NCBI GenBank assembly: GCA_933228675.1
Contig: OW121741.1
Coordinates: forward strand, 37,787,952 to 37,851,951
Source: Stomorhina lunata
Taxonomy: Eukaryota; Arthropoda; Insecta; Diptera; Rhiniidae
Direction of reading: 5' to 3'
DNA: 64,000 nucleotides
This document shows positions 59,031-64,000 of this stretch, piece by piece. The notes beneath the pieces are model-generated. The model worked only from the letters and a program-made list of their open reading frames with translations, did no database searches and was not told the origin of the DNA. The position numbers were made by a program, and so were the translations under genes. How positions within the stretch are numbered: position 1 is the stretch's first letter; each line of letters begins with the position of its first letter.

Positions 59031-60548
59031 TATCCTTTATCTTCGAAAATGATGATAAGAGTTTGGGTTGGATTGTCTCTTGTGTCCTCAATTCTAAACG
59101 CATAAGGTCAGGCAAAAAAGTATTTCTGCTTTTTATGTAAATAAATTTTATGAATACCCCTTTGGGGATATGCTTTAAAGTCTTAATATAAAAATATTAT
59201 TTGCTAATTTCATTTCCCGTTAAAAATCATTCGTCATTCTAGAACATTTTCGTCTTTTTTATAACAAACCGTAATTTTTATACTTTTCATGTATTTATTC
59301 CTTAAATGCTTTTTGTTTTTAAATGACTTGTTAAAAACTTTACAAATTATACTTTATTAGCCAAAAAAAAAATATACATACATATTTGAAAATTGAGAAA
59401 GTTTTTTTGTTAGGTTTTAGAAAAGTTTTAAGATTATAAGAAAAAAAAAAGATGACAAACAATAATTTAGTGCTGGTGTTGTATTCAAAAAATAATATCT
59501 TATATGTTTCAAATGAAATCATATTTAGTGACTTTTGTATAAATATTTAAATTAAAATTTCAAAGTAAAATATGCAGTCAATTATCTAATAAGTGCTGTT
59601 TCACGCAGATCAGGCTTACTTGATAAGCTTTTCTTCAAATTTCTTTTAAATTCTCATTCACACACTTATATATTCGTGATCAGTTTTCATTTTATTTGAG
59701 TTAAATTTTGTAACAATTTTAATTCTTTTAGATTTTCTTCATACAAAACAAAACCTGACGAACATGACTTGTGTGAAAGTAGACTAAGTAGTATATGATA
59801 CGACGCAATGTGGGATATATTTACTGTTCTATCGATATTACAATAATATGTATTCTAATGAAATCAGAAACTTATATTGTAGAGAAAATTCGTTCCCTAA
59901 CAGTAATTTTACAGCTCATCTATGACTTTGAAAAAAATTAAATCGAATATCCACAAACACTCTGTGATTAAAATCTAGGACCTATCAAAGTGCACTAAAA
60001 TTGTTTGAAAAATAAATGTATCTTGCCTTATTTTTGATATATTCAGTTGATATCCATGTACTGAAAAGTGTATAAAGTTTGTCTTCAACCTCCCAAGTGT
60101 CAGAACCTTTCAATTTATTATTAAGTTCTGAGTTTTTTATAGTTTAAAATATTCGTTTTGGCATACATGTAAAGTTTTATGGTTTCAATTGTTCAGAAAT
60201 CCCATGTGGCTTGTCAACTTTACATATAAGCATATGTACAAGGTACTTGTACTAGTAGGTACTTGTGTTACTTGTATTTGTATAATAGTTTAAATTTTCA
60301 TCAACTTGTAAGATGAAACAATCGACAAACATGAAAACTTTTTTAGAGTTTTACTAGTACCATTCAAGATTTTACAGATATATCTTTTAAAGAACTATAA
60401 ATGAATATATGTAGAAAATTCAAAATGTTAAATATTTGTTAAAGTTAAACTGATGAATAACTTTTTGCTTGCTTAAACTGACCCTTTGTAAACAATTTAA
60501 ATCAATTTTTACTCATATTTTTATTGTTTTATTGTAGAAGCAACAATA
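59031..60548. other. AT-rich stretch with family D copy 4 at 59600-59783
   Basis: Family D copy runs from TTTCACGCAGATCAGGC to ATGACTTGTGTGAAA. The remainder has no recognised content. Confidence 0.5.
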
Positions 60549-61781
60549 CCCAGTAAAACTTTTCATTACCAAATAATGAGTTAAACAGTTAAACTATTGA
60601 ACACGAACTACTTACTCATTCGCTGTTTAAGTCATTACATTAACATGGGGATGTCATTGGAGGCAAGTACTTACCAATTGCAGAAAAGTAATGACTTGGG
60701 TAAGCAATTTGAAAGCAACAACAACAACAACAGCAACAACTTTTTTGTTGTTGTTTTATTAAAAACATACCCTCCAAATGCTAGGCAGAGACTCTTCCAC
60801 TGAGCTACTTCATATGTTGAAAACTAAGCAGCTTATAATTAATATAAACAATTTTATTTTTAGATCCAAAATCATGTGAAAATAACTTTGTTTTTCTCTG
60901 CTTTTTTTTTGCTTTGTTGTAATTTTTGAAAAATATATTTTTATACGATTTTTTGTAATTATTTTAAAACTTAAACAATTTAAATCTTCTTATTTGTATA
61001 ATAAGTTTTTACATAAGATTGACTTTTACTTACTTAAATGTTACAACCTGTTAAGGTCAAAGTCCGAGCATATTTTAGAATTCCATCGATTTCGATCTTG
61101 TGCGAATATTCTCCAATTTTATAGGCCAATCTTTGAAAAATGTTCCTCTACTTGGTCTTTCTATCGAAGTTTCGGACATCCTCCTCTAACATTAGGTAGT
61201 GGGACATTTCAATTCTAATTTTATCCTCTTCATTGTATTTTTTTTTTAAGAGAGGGTTACTAGCCCGTAATCCTAACCCATTTTTATCGATCTTATGGGA
61301 CAACTCTCGGAACATGTTAACTCACAATATTAATGGGTGTTAAACTAGCTCCCCGGGTGATACCATGAGGAGGTGTGTGTCCACAGTTGAGATGAAGGAT
61401 GACCCAGATAAGTTGGGCTTACCTAGTTAAGACCAATTAGAATCGTGTTTGGTATTCAACATCTCCTACATAATGAAAATTGACTCATGAAGGTAATTTT
61501 TCATTAACGTGAGTTAGTTTTACAAATTTTTTTTACAGAAGATAATATTTAAGTTCTTAAAATTCAAAAATCATTTAAAAAGACTCTTTTAATAAAAAAA
61601 AAAAACTAAAAAAAATTGTTGCCCTTGGTGGGATTTGAACCGGGGCCATTCAGTTTAAATTACCATCTTAATTACAAATAAGTACTTCTGTAATAACTTA
61701 TTATTTATTCGGATGGTATGTTGTAGTCGTTACAAGGTAACCAGTTATCAGAGTACTTGCCATTACCAAAGTTTTGCTGGG
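60549..61781 (+). mobile_element. CCCAG-family element, copy 5
   Basis: Both ends intact. About 60-70 bp are deleted near 60770 (AAACATA joined to CCCTCCAAATG), removing most of the box-B half of the first tRNA-like module. The antisense RTE tail and second tRNA-like module remain. Confidence 0.87.
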
Positions 61782-63395
61782 ATTCAAATGAATACATATT
61801 TAAAAATTATATATTCAATATAAAAGACTCAATGAATTTTTACTTTCTACGACTCATAGTGTCAACTTTAATACAAATAACTTCAACATTTAGCATCAAT
61901 TTATTTAAAAGAAAAAAAAAACAGAAATGTACTACATAACGTATTAGTAATTAATGAAATCAATTAAAAATTAAGTATACGACCATTGGACACTTCAAAA
62001 TTAAGTCCTTTAAATTTGAGTATGTACATTTTTCCTAGAAGGAAAAAAATGTTTGAATTTTACAAAAATTGCTAAAAACTCCATAGATATTCTCGAAATT
62101 ATTAATACTTATTTTCAAATCGATTCTAGTTGGACCTTGGTTCTAATTCAGTTTCTGGTCCTTGTTTAATATCTTATAAAATGAAGGATTAAAAACATAA
62201 ATGTGACCCTTTCCAACAAAAGGGATCTAGTGTTTAAAAATGAAATTTTGAGAAAAAAACAAAATAAAAAGTAACATTTTTATGTTCTTCTCATTTTTGT
62301 CGATTTTCTAAGTTCTTTTTGTACGTTTTTATGGGGTAAATAAATTTTTATCCGAAATCTAACTCATTATATCTTTTTCAATTTTAGGAATTAAAACCTA
62401 CTCTTTAATCCAAACCCGTTATTTCACACACTAGGTCCCTTTCCTCGGAGAAGGTCACACATCGATTGATGCGAGTCATCTTTAAAATGTTTTTAAATTT
62501 GCAGAACCTTCAGATGCGAATAACTACATCTCATAAAATGTTTGTTCTTTCCTGTATTATTTGATTTGTTTACCTTTTGCATATGTAGAAAATGTTTCTT
62601 GACTCCAATGTAAATCAATATTATTTGTATCTTATTTTATTTATTTTTAATTAAATAGTATATTTTTGTTAGTTTTTTTATTTCTATTGCATTGTTGATT
62701 TATTTTTTTAATTAATTTAAGTTGATAAATAAACCTCATAATACTTTTGTGAAAGTGTAGGTTAAATGTAAGTCAATTAAAGAAGTAATAAAATTGTTTT
62801 TGTTGCAAGCATTTTTGGAAAATTTTAAGATTTTCCAATAATTTAAGACTAACATTTGAAGAGCAATAAACCAATTTTAGATAATAAATATTTATTTCGT
62901 ATCTATAACCTTAAAACTTAAAAGCAACCCTCCTATTTTAATATAACAATCTTTAGAATAACACAAAAGTATATCATCTAAAAACATGTCTTGTATAAAA
63001 TATTCAATTACCCATGAGGCTGGCCTATACACAATTTAATATCCAAACCAATGAAGCATGAAGGAAATGGTCACAAAAAACCCAGTTCATCATATAGAAG
63101 TAATCAATGAACAAACCACGTGAATTGCATGAATTTCTATACATGAATTACAATTAAATAGTTTTGAAATAAACCGCCCAAATCGTGTTTAACTTTTTGG
63201 TGTGTATTTTGGTTTTATTTTCTCGCTTGTGTTATCTATTTCCATCAAAAACTTATTGTGGTAGTTTCGTAAAAATGGAATATATTTTTTTAGCAGAATT
63301 AACTTTAACCATTTGAAAATAACGAAAAACCTCTTAGTTGTGACAATTAAATTGTTCACGTACAACCTGAATAAGACATGTTTAATAGAAGTTTT
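61782..63395. other. AT-rich stretch, nothing recognised
   Basis: No coding sequence. TTGTGACAATTAAATTGTTC at 63339-63358 is a diverged repeat of 51473 onwards. Confidence 0.5.
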
Positions 63396-63419
63396 ACACT
63401 CAGGAAATTATTACAGTAA
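63396..63419 (+). mobile_element. CACTCAGG MITE, 24-bp terminal stub (B5)
   Basis: Only ACACTCAGGAAATTATTACA plus GTAA remain; the sequence then changes to AGCTACGGTCACATTG. Confidence 0.8.
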
Positions 63420-64000
63420 AGCTACGGTCACATTGATTAAACATTTAATCGAAATTATCAAATATTTGATCCTCGTAGTCTGACCACAAAATATTTTTGA
63501 GGTTCAAACAAGAAACATGTTGATTTGAACAAAACAAAATCATTTGCCAGTAAATAAAAATTTTCCTAATGTGACCACGCAAGAGCAAATATTTTATTAA
63601 ATTTTGATCAAATAATTATTTTATCTTACAAAATTTTTGTAACATCAAACAAGGGCACAGTGATGCCAACCAAAAATTTGACTTTGTGGGAGATTCGACA
63701 TTAAAAAGTAGTAGATTTCACAAAATTTATTCTCAAAAAGTAGTAGATCTACCACTTTTATTATTCAAGCTTTCAAAGAATTGTAAAATTAGAATATTTA
63801 CGCTTTTATTCAATGTTTTGTTTAAAAAATACTGTTGAGTATGTATAAATAAATATACATACATATTAAATGCAATTTGAAAAATAAACAAGAGCTTATA
63901 AAACAAGAGCTTATAAACAAGAGCTTATAAAAGCTTTTACACTCCCTGAAGAGTGTAAGTAGAAAGTTTATTCCTATTAGAATTTTTAAGTAAATTAACT
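63420..64000. other. unassigned sequence with a short tandem repeat
   Basis: CTACGGTCACATTG (63421) and the roughly inverse AATGTGACCACG (63569) could bound a small element. At 63886-63932 ACAAGAGCTTATAAA is repeated about three times. Confidence 0.4.

Overview
The window is AT-rich nuclear DNA that looks like it comes from a higher fly (inference, from the mix of repeat families: Helitrons ending in CTAG, Tc1/mariner and P-like MITEs, RTE-type retrotransposons, and repeats carrying GGAC/GACA microsatellites ending in a bracketed ATACCCTTCACCAC motif). I found no intact host gene, rRNA, functional tRNA, CRISPR array or bacterial-type operon. Every protein-coding similarity I could recognise belongs to a decayed or truncated transposable element. 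The only hint of a host exon is a 62-bp GC-rich island at 1925-1986, minus strand.

Layout. 0-6.4 kb: one GGAC-microsatellite repeat, the possible exon, and a broken endonuclease fragment of a non-LTR element. 6.5-9.6 kb: a non-autonomous Helitron (H1) interrupted by a DD41D mariner; its paralogue H2 at 49.2-51.1 kb lacks the mariner and shows the empty site. 9.8-13.1 kb: the first copy of a 1.25-1.3 kb CCCAG/CTGGG-ended family (six copies in the window) and retrotransposon scraps. 13.3-14.6 kb: a DD37E Tc1-like element with one premature stop codon. 14.7-18.4 kb: two copies of one repeat-rich element facing opposite ways, giving a long inverted repeat; a third copy lies at 40.7-42.8 kb and carries an internally deleted mariner. 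18.6-27.3 kb: a minisatellite, a 44-bp palindrome and a reverse CCCAG copy split by a 7.4-kb Helitron (H3) made largely of internal tandem repeats (about 575-bp and about 145-bp periods).

27.3-35 kb: more GGAC/GACA repeats, a hAT-like element (29.4-32.5 kb), and a flank-TE-flank-TE-flank tandem array with a period near 938 bp. 35.5-37.4 kb: a CCCAG copy between two 252-bp direct repeats, each ending in a large hairpin. 43.3-46.7 kb: a 5'-truncated RTE-like retrotransposon with endonuclease and reverse transcriptase, interrupted by a CACTCAGG MITE, followed by a decayed DD37E relic. 51.8-59.0 kb: a tandem segmental duplication whose two halves each hold a 31-bp minisatellite with TTATCGATAA cores; it has been invaded by an RTE fragment with a 16-bp target duplication, several MITEs and two P-like MITEs with 8-bp target duplications. 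60.5-61.8 kb: the last CCCAG copy. The rest is AT-rich sequence in which I see nothing.

The elements do not form a pathway. What the window records is a nested insertion history, unusually readable because several insertions can be compared with uninterrupted paralogues in the same 64 kb. I did not find a new defence or metabolic system. The best candidates for undescribed biology are the satellite-bearing Helitron, the paired-palindrome minisatellite, the CCCAG family with its captured RTE tail and tRNA-like modules, and the long-direct-repeat insertions.
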